DNA of 64,000 nt from Paraburkholderia unamae (GCF_003268775.1 NZ_QLSU01000006.1:62001-126000); one strand, 5' to 3'; counted from the first letter of the stretch, positions 38,746-47,027 are shown. Numbers and translations: made by a program. Notes: generated by a model not told the origin, from the letters alone.

Positions 38746-39525
38746 GTGAGTGGCGAAACCGGGCAAAGCGCGCAGCGCAATCGCAGCGACCACTGGAGCC
38801 GCCACCCGATGCTCATGTCGGCGATCGGCATTCTGCTGACGGGTGTGGTGGGCACGACGATCACGTTCGTCTACAACCGGCTCAGCGCGGAACGCGAACA
38901 GGTCAACAGCCGTATCGCCGCGCGGCGTACGGCGATTCTCGAGACGCATCGCGCGCTATTCGCCTACCAGGGCGCGGCGTTTCATCTCGAAACGGAGATC
39001 GGTAACACGGTGCCACGCGAGGCGATGCTGAACGCATTCAGGCTGTATCAGGATGCAGCAGGACGCGCGTATGCGGCGATTCCTGGCGCGGACTATGTGC
39101 TCTACCAGCAGGTATCCGGCAGCGAGGCGTCCGGTCAAGACGTGGCGCAGAGCATGAAAGACTTCGAAAGCGCAATGACCGATGTGGTCGATAACCGGCT
39201 CTTGCCGCTGCTCAGGTCCACCGACGCGTGCATCTCATCGCGATACGCGCTCGCGGCCGCAGGCGGCGCGAGCGCGGCATCCGACGATTGCGGCGACGCC
39301 GCCGCGCTCCCGGCGGCATACCCGCGAATTCCCCACAATCGGGTTGACCGCCTGCACGCCTATGGCGAATGTGCGGAAGCCTTTACGTCGATCATGCTCG
39401 CCATGGGCACCGATCCCGATGAGACGCTGTGGAGCAAGCATTCGCTTGATCCATCATTCGTAGCCCGAATTAAAAAAACACTCGACCTGATGTGTCCTCC
39501 ACTCGGCCCGGCGAAAAGCGATTGA
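38746..39525 (+). CDS. Single-span membrane protein of unknown function
   Basis: A 259-residue protein starting at a GTG codon at 38746 with a GGGAG leader. A single hydrophobic helix (about 23-42, LMSAIGILLTGVVGTTITFV) follows a short polar head. The rest is soluble and largely helical, with four Cys in the second half (DACIS, DDCGD, GECAE, LMCPP) that could form disulfides if the domain is periplasmic. It lies 45 bases after the small exported protein gene, so the three genes may form one unit. No family was recognised. Confidence 0.6.
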   Translation: MSGETGQSAQRNRSDHWSRHPMLMSAIGILLTGVVGTTITFVYNRLSAEREQVNSRIAARRTAILETHRALFAYQGAAFHLETEIGNTVPREAMLNAFRLYQDAAGRAYAAIPGADYVLYQQVSGSEASGQDVAQSMKDFESAMTDVVDNRLLPLLRSTDACISSRYALAAAGGASAASDDCGDAAALPAAYPRIPHNRVDRLHAYGECAEAFTSIMLAMGTDPDETLWSKHSLDPSFVARIKKTLDLMCPPLGPAKSD

Positions 39526-39639
39526 GCCGTCAGCGCACTTCTTGCTCGCGGCTTCTCGTGATTGCGTTCCGCCAACGCAGGCAAGCGCGTCAAAGATGCC
39601 CGGCGATCGGACCACGGTACTTTTGTCGACTCCGGCCGA

Positions 39640-40188
39640 CTAACGTCTCATCTCGATCGTCATCGTCGCTTTTGCCAACTGCTGGTAATGCGCAACGAAT
39701 CCGACGACCGCGGGCGTCGCGCTTGCATCGACCGGGAGCTTCGGGACTTTCAGCGCCGTCACCGTGATCACATAGCGATGCGTATCGCCCTGCGGCGGGC
39801 AGGGGCCGAGATACGCCGTACTTCCGTTGTCGTTGCGGATCGGCAGCGCGCCGGCCGGCAACTTCGCCGCGTCGTTGCCGGCACCCGCCACGAGCGAGTG
39901 AACGGACGCGGGAATATCCGCCACGACCCAGTGCCAGAAACCCGATCCCGTCGGGGCGTCGACGTCGTACATCGAGACCATGAAGCTCCGCGTTTCGCGT
40001 GGTTCGCCCGACCACCGGATCTCTGGCGACACATTGCCTCCATGACAGCCGAAGCCATTTGATATCTGCGCATCGCGAAACTGACCGCGTCCAATATCGT
40101 TGCTCTCGATGGCAAGGTCACCGGCTCGTGCATGGCTCACACACATGACAGCGGCGCTAAAAACGGCTGTCCACATTGTCTTTTTCAT
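39640..40188 (-). CDS. YbhB/YbcL family phosphatidylethanolamine-binding (PEBP) protein, exported
   Basis: A 182-residue PEBP-like protein with a signal peptide (MKKTMWTAVFSAAVMCVSHARA). Family motifs are visible: the ligand-site YDVDAPTGSGFWHWVVADIP and, later, YLGPCPPQGDTHRYVITV. Bacterial homologues are periplasmic or cytoplasmic proteins of unclear function. The start at 40188 gives a proper signal peptide; the longer frame to 40362 does not. It is transcribed alone. Confidence 0.88.
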   Translation of the reverse strand: MKKTMWTAVFSAAVMCVSHARAGDLAIESNDIGRGQFRDAQISNGFGCHGGNVSPEIRWSGEPRETRSFMVSMYDVDAPTGSGFWHWVVADIPASVHSLVAGAGNDAAKLPAGALPIRNDNGSTAYLGPCPPQGDTHRYVITVTALKVPKLPVDASATPAVVGFVAHYQQLAKATMTIEMRR

Positions 40189-40401
40189 CGGATAGCTCCC
40201 AGGGCAGGTCACGCGATGACTCGTCGAATGCCGAGCCTGAACGTGATTGTTGCGATCCCCGCCGATGTGAACAAGACAAGCAGCGATACCGGTATTCGAG
40301 GTACTCGGCAGACGTCGACGATCATTCGACCCACCCTGTAGCGGCCGCTTCCAGCGGTACAACAGCCGCTAGCCCACGACCGGGCGCAGTTGCTGCCTTC
40401 C

Positions 40402-40668
40402 TTACTGCTCGCCCTCAGGAAAGAAACACCCGCCCTTGCGGACCAGTGACTTCATCTCTTGAATGCCTTGCGCCTCAAGAAAGGCAAGTCGGGAAGCCAG
40501 GAGATTGGTCGCGATTCCTTCTTCCGATTTCAGGAATTCCCCGTACGTTTTCTTGCCCGTGAAAACGATGTCGCGGACGATCAGCAGCGACCACCTGTCG
40601 CCGAAGATCTCCACGCCGTAGTTCACTGCGCAATGGGACCGAACGCCTTCTTTGTCTGTCGTTTTCAT
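40402..40668 (-). CDS. HxlR-type winged-helix regulator, C-terminally shortened
   Basis: An 88-residue protein that begins as a normal HxlR regulator (CAVNYGVEIFGDRWSLLIVR, then GIATNLLASRLAFLEAQGI) but stops soon after the recognition helix region. Typical members run 110-150 residues and end with a wing and a dimerisation helix that are missing here. The tail EMKSLVRKGGCFFPEGEQ does not look like the family. In a neighbouring frame the bases read RDEVTGPQGRVFLS, nearer to a family wing, so a frameshift is likely. It is divergent from an F420-reductase-like gene and two matching operators lie between them, so the regulator was, or is, functional. Confidence 0.7.
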   Translation of the reverse strand: MKTTDKEGVRSHCAVNYGVEIFGDRWSLLIVRDIVFTGKKTYGEFLKSEEGIATNLLASRLAFLEAQGIQEMKSLVRKGGCFFPEGEQ

Positions 40669-40685
40669 GACTGGATCCTAACATC

Positions 40686-40702
40686 ACTTGCATGTTACAA
40701 GT
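40686..40702. promoter_or_regulatory. Operator half 1 of a twin site, HxlR-type
   Basis: ACTTGCATGTTACAAGT, an imperfect palindrome with ACTTG/CAAGT arms. A second copy starts exactly 32 bases later (three helical turns), as expected for two dimers on one face of the DNA. Confidence 0.65.
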
Positions 40703-40717
40703 AAATTTTCGCCAATC

Positions 40718-40734
40718 GCTTGTATTTTACAAGT
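40718..40734. promoter_or_regulatory. Operator half 2 of a twin site, HxlR-type
   Basis: GCTTGTATTTTACAAGT, matching the site at 40686 at 14 of 17 positions. It lies 95 bases before the F420-reductase-like start and 50 bases from the HxlR start, so it can control both directions. Confidence 0.65.
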
Positions 40735-40828
40735 GATATGATTAGCATGACCCATAGGTTGAGCGCAGTGGTGGGATCGAGTCACTACCTCACGAACAAT
40801 TCACCCCATGTCGGCAAGGAGCCTCGGA

Positions 40829-41449
40829 ATGAAAATTGGTTTTATCGGCGCTGGGCCTGTCGCACAGACGATTTCCAGACACGCTCTGTCGGTTGGTCAC
40901 CAGGTTGTACTTAGTAACTCGCGTGGGCCTGAGTCGCTTGCCGGGCTTGTGGCGGAATTGGGTTTCGGTGCCGCCGCCGGCACGGTGCAGGAGGCGGCCG
41001 GGCAGGATCTTGTCGTGCTTGCCACCAAATGGTGGAACGTGCAGGCAGCGTTGTTTTCAGTCAGCAACTGGAAGGGCCGGATTCTGGTGGATACGACCAA
41101 CCGCGTTGCCAGCATTGAGCCTTTGACGCTAGGCGACACCGCCGGTCGCACGTCGAGCGAAATCGTCGCCGATCTCGCGCCGGGAGCGAAGGTCGTCAAG
41201 GCGTTCAACACGGTTCCGATGTCCTGGATCTCGGACTTTTCGCCGTCGAAGCGCAAGACCGCGTTCTTCGTATCCGGGGACGATGCGGACGCTAAAAAGC
41301 GGGTGTGCGACCTGATCGAGGAGATCGGTTTCTACAGCCTCGATCTCGGTGCCCTTGCGGTTGGTGGCAGGCTCCAGCAAACCGGCGGACCTCTCGTGGG
41401 CGTCAATCTTACGTTCAATGAACGGTTCGTCCTGCCTACGATTGACTGA
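40829..41449 (+). CDS. NADPH-dependent F420 reductase-like oxidoreductase
   Basis: A 206-residue Rossmann-fold protein with MKIGFIGAGPVAQTISRHAL at its start and NSRGPESL after the second strand (a pattern used for NADP binding). It matches the family of NADP oxidoreductases related to F420-dependent enzymes, which in bacteria without F420 use NAD(P)H alone. The AAGGA ribosome-binding site is 8 bases before the ATG at 40829. It is divergent from the HxlR-type gene with twin operators between them; induction by a toxic electrophile or quinone is a plausible role, not shown. Confidence 0.85.
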   Translation: MKIGFIGAGPVAQTISRHALSVGHQVVLSNSRGPESLAGLVAELGFGAAAGTVQEAAGQDLVVLATKWWNVQAALFSVSNWKGRILVDTTNRVASIEPLTLGDTAGRTSSEIVADLAPGAKVVKAFNTVPMSWISDFSPSKRKTAFFVSGDDADAKKRVCDLIEEIGFYSLDLGALAVGGRLQQTGGPLVGVNLTFNERFVLPTID

Positions 41450-41779
41450 GCGATTGGGGCAACGCGACAGCCCGCGTTGACCTCGATGAACGGCGTGTAT
41501 TTGCCGCCTGCTGCTTGCTACCTGATACGGTGGGCAAAAGCCGGGCCTCAACCGTCACTCGACCCAGTGACGCTTTGATGGCAGCGACCTGGGGACGATT
41601 CAACGGTCACTTGCGCCGATGAGACCGAAGCGCGACAGAGCGCAATGCTCGACGTGACCCGTAGAAGAAGTGAGTTTGGTTATTACCTGCCATGTAATTG
41701 GCGGGACTCGCGCGTCTGACTAATCTGTGCGTGTCGCATGAACGTTGTCAGCGATAACCTCGACCTTCAAGGAAATATC
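41450..41779. other. 330-bp gap before the CMD-family gene
   Basis: No gene. It contains a LysR-box-like element at 41682-41698 and a phrase similar to the scattered intergenic repeat group (ACGCTTTGATGGCAGC near 41573). Confidence 0.45.
41682..41698. promoter_or_regulatory. LysR-box-like inverted repeat ATTAC-N7-GTAAT
   Basis: ATTACCTGCCATGTAAT contains a T-N11-A element within 5-base arms, the general form of LysR-type binding sites. It lies 81 bases before the CMD-family start. No LysR gene is adjacent, so its regulator may lie elsewhere. Confidence 0.35.
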
Positions 41780-42328
41780 ATGGCTAACTTTCCCCTCTAT
41801 ACGCTCGAATCCGCGCCCGAACAATCGAAGCCCGCGCTGAAAGGTCTGGCGGAAATCTTCGGCATGGTGCCTAACATGCCCGCCCAGATGGCGGGCTCGC
41901 CGAGACTGATCTCTGCTCTGGTTGCGGTGTTCAATCAGGCGCACGGCGGCAACTTCAACGAAGAGCAGATGCAGGTGCTGCTGCTCACGAATGCGGTGAC
42001 GAACAGTTCCGCCTGGCCGGTCGCATTCCACTCGTACCTCGGGATTAAGGAAGGCCTGAGCGAGGCGGACGTGCAGGCGATCCGCGAGCGCCGCTACCCG
42101 AAGGACCCCAAGCATGCCGCGCTGTCGCGCCTGGCACGCACGCTGATTGAAAAGCGCGGCCGCATCGACGACCATGACGTCGCCGCGTTCACCGAGGCGG
42201 GTTTCGATCAGGCACGGGTGCTCGATGTGGTCCTCGTGGTCGCTGCCTCGACAATGACCAACTACACCGCGAGCGTCACACAGTCACCGCTTGAAGAGAT
42301 CTTCCAGCCCTACGCGTGGAACGCTTGA
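41780..42328 (+). CDS. Carboxymuconolactone decarboxylase (CMD/AhpD) family protein without the CxxC pair
   Basis: A 182-residue all-helical protein of the CMD family (PNMPAQMAGSPRLISALVAV; EEQMQVLLLTNAVTNSSAWP; VAFHSYLGIKEGLSEADVQA). Peroxidase-type AhpD members carry a CxxC pair before the conserved His; here the corresponding stretch is NSSAWPVAFH, with Ser and no Cys. AhpD-like thiol chemistry is therefore unlikely. The ATG at 41780 has AAGGAAAT just upstream. A strong terminator follows the stop. Confidence 0.82.
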   Translation: MANFPLYTLESAPEQSKPALKGLAEIFGMVPNMPAQMAGSPRLISALVAVFNQAHGGNFNEEQMQVLLLTNAVTNSSAWPVAFHSYLGIKEGLSEADVQAIRERRYPKDPKHAALSRLARTLIEKRGRIDDHDVAAFTEAGFDQARVLDVVLVVAASTMTNYTASVTQSPLEEIFQPYAWNA

Positions 42329-42384
42329 GGTGAGTTTGCGCGGCGGGAAAACAATTCAAACGAACCGCCGCAGAACGCGTTGTT

Positions 42385-42415
42385 AAAGCCCTTTCCCGCT
42401 GGGAGAGGGCTTTTT
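42385..42415 (+). terminator. Rho-independent terminator after the CMD gene
   Basis: AAAGCCCTTTCCC-GCT-GGGAGAGGGCTTT forms a 13-pair stem with one G-T pair and a 3-base loop, followed by two more T. It lies 57 bases after the CMD stop. Confidence 0.9.
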
Positions 42416-42420
42416 GGATT

Positions 42421-43308
42421 ATCTGCTTCCGGGGAGAGGCTAACGCGCGTTCCCCCAATTTCGACCCCGTCGCGCCTTACAGTCGATGGCGCCAGGCTTT
42501 CCGGGTTGATCGATCGATTGGAGTTTTCGTCATAAACAGGCGGACCGGCCTGCGAGACAACGGCGGCTTACTGGGCGAAGACGTCGCCTGAATGTCCGAT
42601 CGTTGTTTTAGTCGAATGACGCTTCATGGCCGAACTCGGAAGTTCACGCGCAACGGATCGCGCTGACTGCGAGCTTCCGTACCCCACGCGTTGCCGACCT
42701 TGAGCGCATAACAACCGCAACGGCGGCTTTCAGGGTGCAGCAGTCACCCGGTAGGAGCGCACCATGGCCCGCTCAAGGCATTCGTCCCCCCGGCATTCAG
42801 AGTCCGGAGGTCCACGCGGTCGCGCACGCATGTTCGCGATCGTGCAGCCTGCTCGGGTCAATGAACGCCCAGCGCCTGGACGCCCTCAGCCTTCGAGATG
42901 CCAGGACTCATCAAAGCGGCAGCCTGGAAACCAGACGTAACAAGCCTGTCGGACCAAGGTCTCATTGACCCGCCCGAAGTTCAGCTGTCTTATGGTGTGG
43001 GGAGGGTTCGCGTGTCCGGAGCCGGATCTGCGCAAGCAGGACCTCCACGCGACGCTCTTGCTAGCCCCGGCCGAGCTGTCCGCACCGGGCTCGGATACGT
43101 CCTCGCCGCCCGGCGGATCCGTTTCGGCTTCTGGCAGGGATGACTTCGCGAAATTCGAGCAGGCTGCCATGGTGTTGTTTTCGTTTTGCTGATGTTCCTG
43201 TCGACGCCCAAACCATCCGGGCAGCGAACCACGCAACGCAGGGGACGTTTCTGTGACTGCCAGGAACGTCTCCTGGTCCGCGCCAACAAGCCGCCGGAAG
43301 GAGTGGCC
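42421..43308. other. Largest gene-free stretch, about 890 bp
   Basis: Open frames on both strands look like chance frames (Arg/Pro/Ser-rich, no good starts). A degenerate intergenic repeat phrase TGACGCTTCATGG is at 42618-42630, equal to 27026-27038. The last 30 bases hold the GGAAGGAG ribosome-binding site for the DUF3300 gene. Confidence 0.45.
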
Positions 43309-44640
43309 ATGAGCAACTGGAAAGCCCGAGGGGTGAGCGCCTTATTCTTATGGTTGGTTTTGCTGGCGACAATTTCGGCGTGTGCAGATCACGGCGCGGC
43401 GGGGCTCCCGTCATCAGGCCCCGCGCCATTGAGCACGGCGCCAGCTGCTCCCCCGGTATCAGCCCCCGCGCCATCGGCCGCTGAGCCATTGGGGCCCGCA
43501 CCATTCAAACCAGAGGAGATCGATGCGCTCGTCGCGCCGATTGCGCTCTACCCGGACGCCTTGCTGGCGCAGGTGTTGATGGCGTCGACCTATCCGCTGG
43601 AGATCGTGCACGCTGCGCGTTGGGTGAAAGCGAATCCGAAGGTGAAGGGCGACGACGCCGTGAAGGCGGTACAGAACGAGCCGTGGGATACGAGCGTGAA
43701 ATCGCTGGTGGCGTTCCCGCAAATACTTGAGCCGATGAATGACAAGATCGACTGGACCCAGAAGCTCGGCGACGCCTTTCTTGCCCAGCAAAAAGACGTC
43801 TTCGCTGCTGTGCAGCGGTTGCGGGCGCGCGCGCAGCAGTCGGGCAACCTCAAATCGAACGAACAGCAGAACGTGATCGTCGAACAGGCACCCGCTGGCG
43901 GCGGGCAGACCATCGTGAAGATCGAGCCCGCCAATCCGCAGGTGATCTATGTGCCCGCCTATGACCCGGCGGTCGTGTACGGCGGGTGGGGCTACCCGGC
44001 CTATCCCCCTTACTACTGGCCACCGTACCCGGCCTACTATCCCGGCTACTACCCCGGCGCGGGCCTCGCCTTCGGCGTCGGCCTGATCGCTGCTGGTGCG
44101 ATCTTCGCGGACTGCAACTCGTGTTGGGGCGGAGACGACATCAACATCAACTCCGACCGGGCCAGGAACGTCGACCGTAACTTCGACAGTTCGAAACTCA
44201 AGAACGGAGAGCGGGGCGGCCGCTGGCAACACGATGCGGGCCATCGTCAGGGTGTTGCCTACCGGGATAACGCAACGCGCGACAAGTTCGCCGGGGCGTC
44301 CGGGGCCGACGGGCGGTCCCAGTATCGCGGGCGCGGCGCCGAGGCAGGTAACCGCATGGCCAACTCAGACCGGGCGGGAGCGGGCAATCGTGCGTCGGTG
44401 GGAGATCGGGGCGGTGTAGCCGATCGCAGTTCCCGCGGCAATGTGAATCGGGTAAGTAGTGGTAATGGCGGGGGATATGGCGGCGGGCGCGACGGCGCGT
44501 TCTCGGGCGTCGGGGGGAGTGGCGGCGCTTCGCAACGCAACTTCGACAGGGGAAACCGAAGCATGCAGGGGTCCGGCTTTAACCGGCCCGCTGGCGGCGG
44601 TGGCATGCGCGGCGGCGGTGGACGCGGTGGCAGGCGCTGA
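43309..44640 (+). CDS. DUF3300 domain exported protein with Gly/Arg-rich tail
   Basis: A 443-residue protein with a hydrophobic N-terminal signal (VSALFLWLVLLATISAC) that may be a lipoprotein signal with Cys25. A Pro/Ala-rich linker of about 40 residues follows. The DUF3300 domain covers about 65-230 (IDALVAPIALYPDALLAQVL; PQVIYVPAYDPAVVYGGWGY). Next come a Tyr/Pro-rich stretch and a long Gly/Asn/Arg-rich tail from about 290 to the end. The tail is low-complexity but keeps the reading frame, as in other DUF3300 proteins. The GGAAGGAG leader supports the ATG at 43309. The DUF2950 gene starts 11 bases after the stop. Confidence 0.88.
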   Translation: MSNWKARGVSALFLWLVLLATISACADHGAAGLPSSGPAPLSTAPAAPPVSAPAPSAAEPLGPAPFKPEEIDALVAPIALYPDALLAQVLMASTYPLEIVHAARWVKANPKVKGDDAVKAVQNEPWDTSVKSLVAFPQILEPMNDKIDWTQKLGDAFLAQQKDVFAAVQRLRARAQQSGNLKSNEQQNVIVEQAPAGGGQTIVKIEPANPQVIYVPAYDPAVVYGGWGYPAYPPYYWPPYPAYYPGYYPGAGLAFGVGLIAAGAIFADCNSCWGGDDININSDRARNVDRNFDSSKLKNGERGGRWQHDAGHRQGVAYRDNATRDKFAGASGADGRSQYRGRGAEAGNRMANSDRAGAGNRASVGDRGGVADRSSRGNVNRVSSGNGGGYGGGRDGAFSGVGGSGGASQRNFDRGNRSMQGSGFNRPAGGGGMRGGGGRGGRR

Positions 44641-44650
44641 GGAGCGAACC

Positions 44651-45580
44651 ATGAACGGTTATTCACGTGGTGTGCAAAGGTTGTTGACGCTGACGCTCGC
44701 GAACCTCTCTCTGGTCATGGCGTTGTGGGTCGTGACGATGTGTCCGGCGCACGCACAAAAGAGCTTCAGTTCACCGGAGGCCGCGATGAACGCCTTTGGC
44801 GACGCGGTCATCAAGGATCGGGAGGACGTCCTGCGCACGATCTTCGGCAGCGACTTTCGTAAAATGATTCCCCCGTTCGGCGCGCCGGTCAGGGACACCT
44901 TCATTGCGGAGTGGGCAAAGTCCCACACCGTCGAGTCCGGGGAACCGGGACACGCGCGTGTTGTTGTGGGCGACCAGGGCTGGACGTTTCCGGTACCGCT
45001 CGTGAAGAACGATGAGGGGTGGCATTTCGACACGCGGGCCGGCGCAGAAGAGATACGCTTGCGGCGCATCGGCCGCAACGAGCTGGCCGTGATCCAGGCG
45101 ATGCTGGCCATCTTCGACGCGCAGCGCGAATATGCACAGACCAATCACGACGGAGTCGGCGTGCTCGCCTACGCTTCGAAGATGGTGAGCACGCCAGGCA
45201 AACACGATGGCCTGTACTGGTCAACCGGGCCCGAAGACACGCCAAGTCCCCTTGGCGCGGCGTTTGTCGATGCAAGTTCGCGCAATGCACAGAACGCCGG
45301 CTACTACGGGTACCACTTCAAGCTGCTGGAGTCCCAGGGGCCAAACGCGCCCGGTGGCGCCTATGACTATGTCGTGAAGGGCAAACTTTTTGGGGGCTTC
45401 GCTGTCATTGCCTGGCCGGTCAAGTACGGTGACACAGGCATCAAGACGTTCATGGTGAGCCATTCCGGCCAGGTCTATGAACGCGATCTCGGGCGAGACA
45501 GCGCAGCGAAAGCGCAAGCCACGAAGTGGTTCGATCCGGGGCCGGGGTGGAGCAAGGTTCCCGATCGTGATAGCGAGTGA
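44651..45580 (+). CDS. DUF2950 family exported protein
   Basis: A 309-residue protein with a signal peptide (RLLTLTLANLSLVMALWVVT, cleaved near AHAQ). The DUF2950 body begins KSFSSPEAAMNAFGDAVIKD and includes HDGLYWSTGPEDTPSPLG and YYGYHFKLLESQGPNAPGGA. This family nearly always sits next to a DUF3300 gene, as it does here with a GGAGCGAACC leader, 10 bases after its partner. The function of the pair is not established; both are periplasmic or outer-membrane proteins. Confidence 0.9.
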   Translation: MNGYSRGVQRLLTLTLANLSLVMALWVVTMCPAHAQKSFSSPEAAMNAFGDAVIKDREDVLRTIFGSDFRKMIPPFGAPVRDTFIAEWAKSHTVESGEPGHARVVVGDQGWTFPVPLVKNDEGWHFDTRAGAEEIRLRRIGRNELAVIQAMLAIFDAQREYAQTNHDGVGVLAYASKMVSTPGKHDGLYWSTGPEDTPSPLGAAFVDASSRNAQNAGYYGYHFKLLESQGPNAPGGAYDYVVKGKLFGGFAVIAWPVKYGDTGIKTFMVSHSGQVYERDLGRDSAAKAQATKWFDPGPGWSKVPDRDSE

Positions 45581-45880
45581 GGCGTACGACGGTACGCGGA
45601 ACATCGGCCCCGAAAAACTGCCGGAAAACCTTGGCATGGCCGACGATCGAGGGCTAGGTGCGGTGGCGAGTAGCATCGGTCCGCCCGCATTTGCGCTAGT
45701 GGCCACAACGCATTTCACGACTCGGGGCGACGATCGCCTCGGGGCGTGTTGCTTCCTTCAAAAGGCAAAAGCCGACCCTTCTCGGTCATTCAACGCAGAA
45801 AAGAATGACCGGCAGTTCCCGAAGGCGCAACGGTTATTCATTTCGCAGCAGCTAAAGGCCGGCGCAGGCATAAGTGCGTC
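45581..45880. other. 300-bp convergent gap
   Basis: Between the DUF2950 gene and the convergent AraC-type gene. It holds one intergenic repeat core at 45768-45778 and no gene. Confidence 0.45.
45768..45778 (+). repeat. Intergenic repeat core, copy 4
   Basis: AAAGCCGACCC (one mismatch to the GAAGCCGACCC core) followed by TTCTCGGTCATTC. It occurs between convergent genes. Confidence 0.35.
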
Positions 45881-46897
45881 TCACGATGGCGATTCCTCAC
45901 TCGGCTGGGCACCATGAGCTCGCCATCTGGAAACGCTACAGCCGAACTCGCGGCTAAACCAGTGCGAAAAGGTACTGGTAGCTGAAAAGCCAAGAAGTGC
46001 AGCGACTTCCGAGAGCGGCCGTTCGCGATTTTCGATGTAGCGCGTGACCATGTCGACGCGAGCCGCGTTGAGAATCGACGAATAACTCTCGCCGTAGTCG
46101 GACAGCTTGCGGTGAACGGTGCGCCGGTCGACGCCAAGGTGCATGGCAATCCGCTCAAGCGAGCAAACGCCCGCAGGCAGCAACGCGAAGACCAGTTTTC
46201 TAACCCTGTCAGGCATGGTCGTGTCCGACTGGACCAGCAACGTATCGAGATACTGCCGCACCTGATGCGCCATCGCGGGGTCGTACGTGGGCAGGGACTG
46301 TTCGAGGTCGGCCGCGCGACAGACGATGCCATCGAAGTCCTGATTGAACTGCGCCGGCATGCCGAACAGCCGCGTGCATATCGCGAGGCTGCGCGGCGCC
46401 GTATGCATGAAGCAGATGCTGCGAGGACGCCACGCGGCGCCCAGAAAGAGGGAGATGGTGCGGTACAGCACGCCGACTGCCAGCTCGATGGCCTGGCGTC
46501 GCGCGCCGACCGTCTGGAGCTCCTCGCTGATGATCACGAGGCCCTCGGCCTCCTCGATGCGGATCATGAGCGCCTCGTTCTGCAAGTGCAGATAGCGCAC
46601 CATCGATTCGAGCGCCTTGCGCAACGTCGGCTCTTCGCGCACCGCGAAGGCGAGCGGCCCCATGTTGGAAAGCTGCCGTGATTCCGCCATGCGCAGGCCC
46701 AGATCATCGACGTCGGCGGCCTCTGCCGATGCCTCCAGCAGGCGCACGACGCTATCCACGGGAATCTTCATGTCCGGGTCCAGCAGGGCATACCGGCTGA
46801 TTCCTGCCTCAGCCAGTTCCTTGTATGGATCCAACCCTACTGAGCGCGCGGTCTCGATGTAGTTGGTCAGGGCGGTGCTGCGCAGCATGTACGACAT
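45881..46897 (-). CDS. AraC family regulator of the BKACE operon
   Basis: A 338-residue AraC-type protein: arabinose-binding-type N-terminal domain (GLDPYKELAEAGISRYALLD at about 20-40) and the C-terminal double helix-turn-helix (LGVDRRTVHRKLSDYGESYS; LGFSATSTFSHWFSREFGCS). Starts at 46897 or 46888 are both possible; the longer frame to 46939 adds a poor extension. It is divergent from the first BKACE gene with 130 bases between starts, and a 13-bp direct repeat there (46926-46955) is the likely binding site. A broken copy of this gene and promoter lies at 49214-49400. Confidence 0.9.
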   Translation of the reverse strand: MSYMLRSTALTNYIETARSVGLDPYKELAEAGISRYALLDPDMKIPVDSVVRLLEASAEAADVDDLGLRMAESRQLSNMGPLAFAVREEPTLRKALESMVRYLHLQNEALMIRIEEAEGLVIISEELQTVGARRQAIELAVGVLYRTISLFLGAAWRPRSICFMHTAPRSLAICTRLFGMPAQFNQDFDGIVCRAADLEQSLPTYDPAMAHQVRQYLDTLLVQSDTTMPDRVRKLVFALLPAGVCSLERIAMHLGVDRRTVHRKLSDYGESYSSILNAARVDMVTRYIENRERPLSEVAALLGFSATSTFSHWFSREFGCSVSRWRAHGAQPSEESPS

Positions 46898-46925
46898 AGT
46901 GCTTACCCGTAGTGTCTCAAAGACC

Positions 46926-46955
46926 AAAGCAAATGTCACAAAAAAGCAAATGTCA
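46926..46955. promoter_or_regulatory. Perfect 13-bp direct repeat, candidate AraC operator
   Basis: AAAGCAAATGTCA occurs twice, at 46926-46938 and 46943-46955, starts 17 bases apart. Direct repeats are the usual AraC-family site. It lies between the regulator (30 bases away) and the first BKACE gene (72 bases away). A weaker counterpart, AAACCGAATGTCA, is at 49362-49374 before the MFS gene. Confidence 0.65.
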
Positions 46956-47027
46956 TGTTAGCTGAATTCCGATACTAGCTCCATTGCCACCCAGTTGGCC
47001 CAACACATTTCTACCCAGGAGGTACTC

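Noticed and set aside
44155..44640. Gly/Arg/Asn-rich repetitive DNA that could suggest a tandem repeat array
   Set aside because: It is the in-frame low-complexity tail of the DUF3300 protein, with no exact repeat unit.
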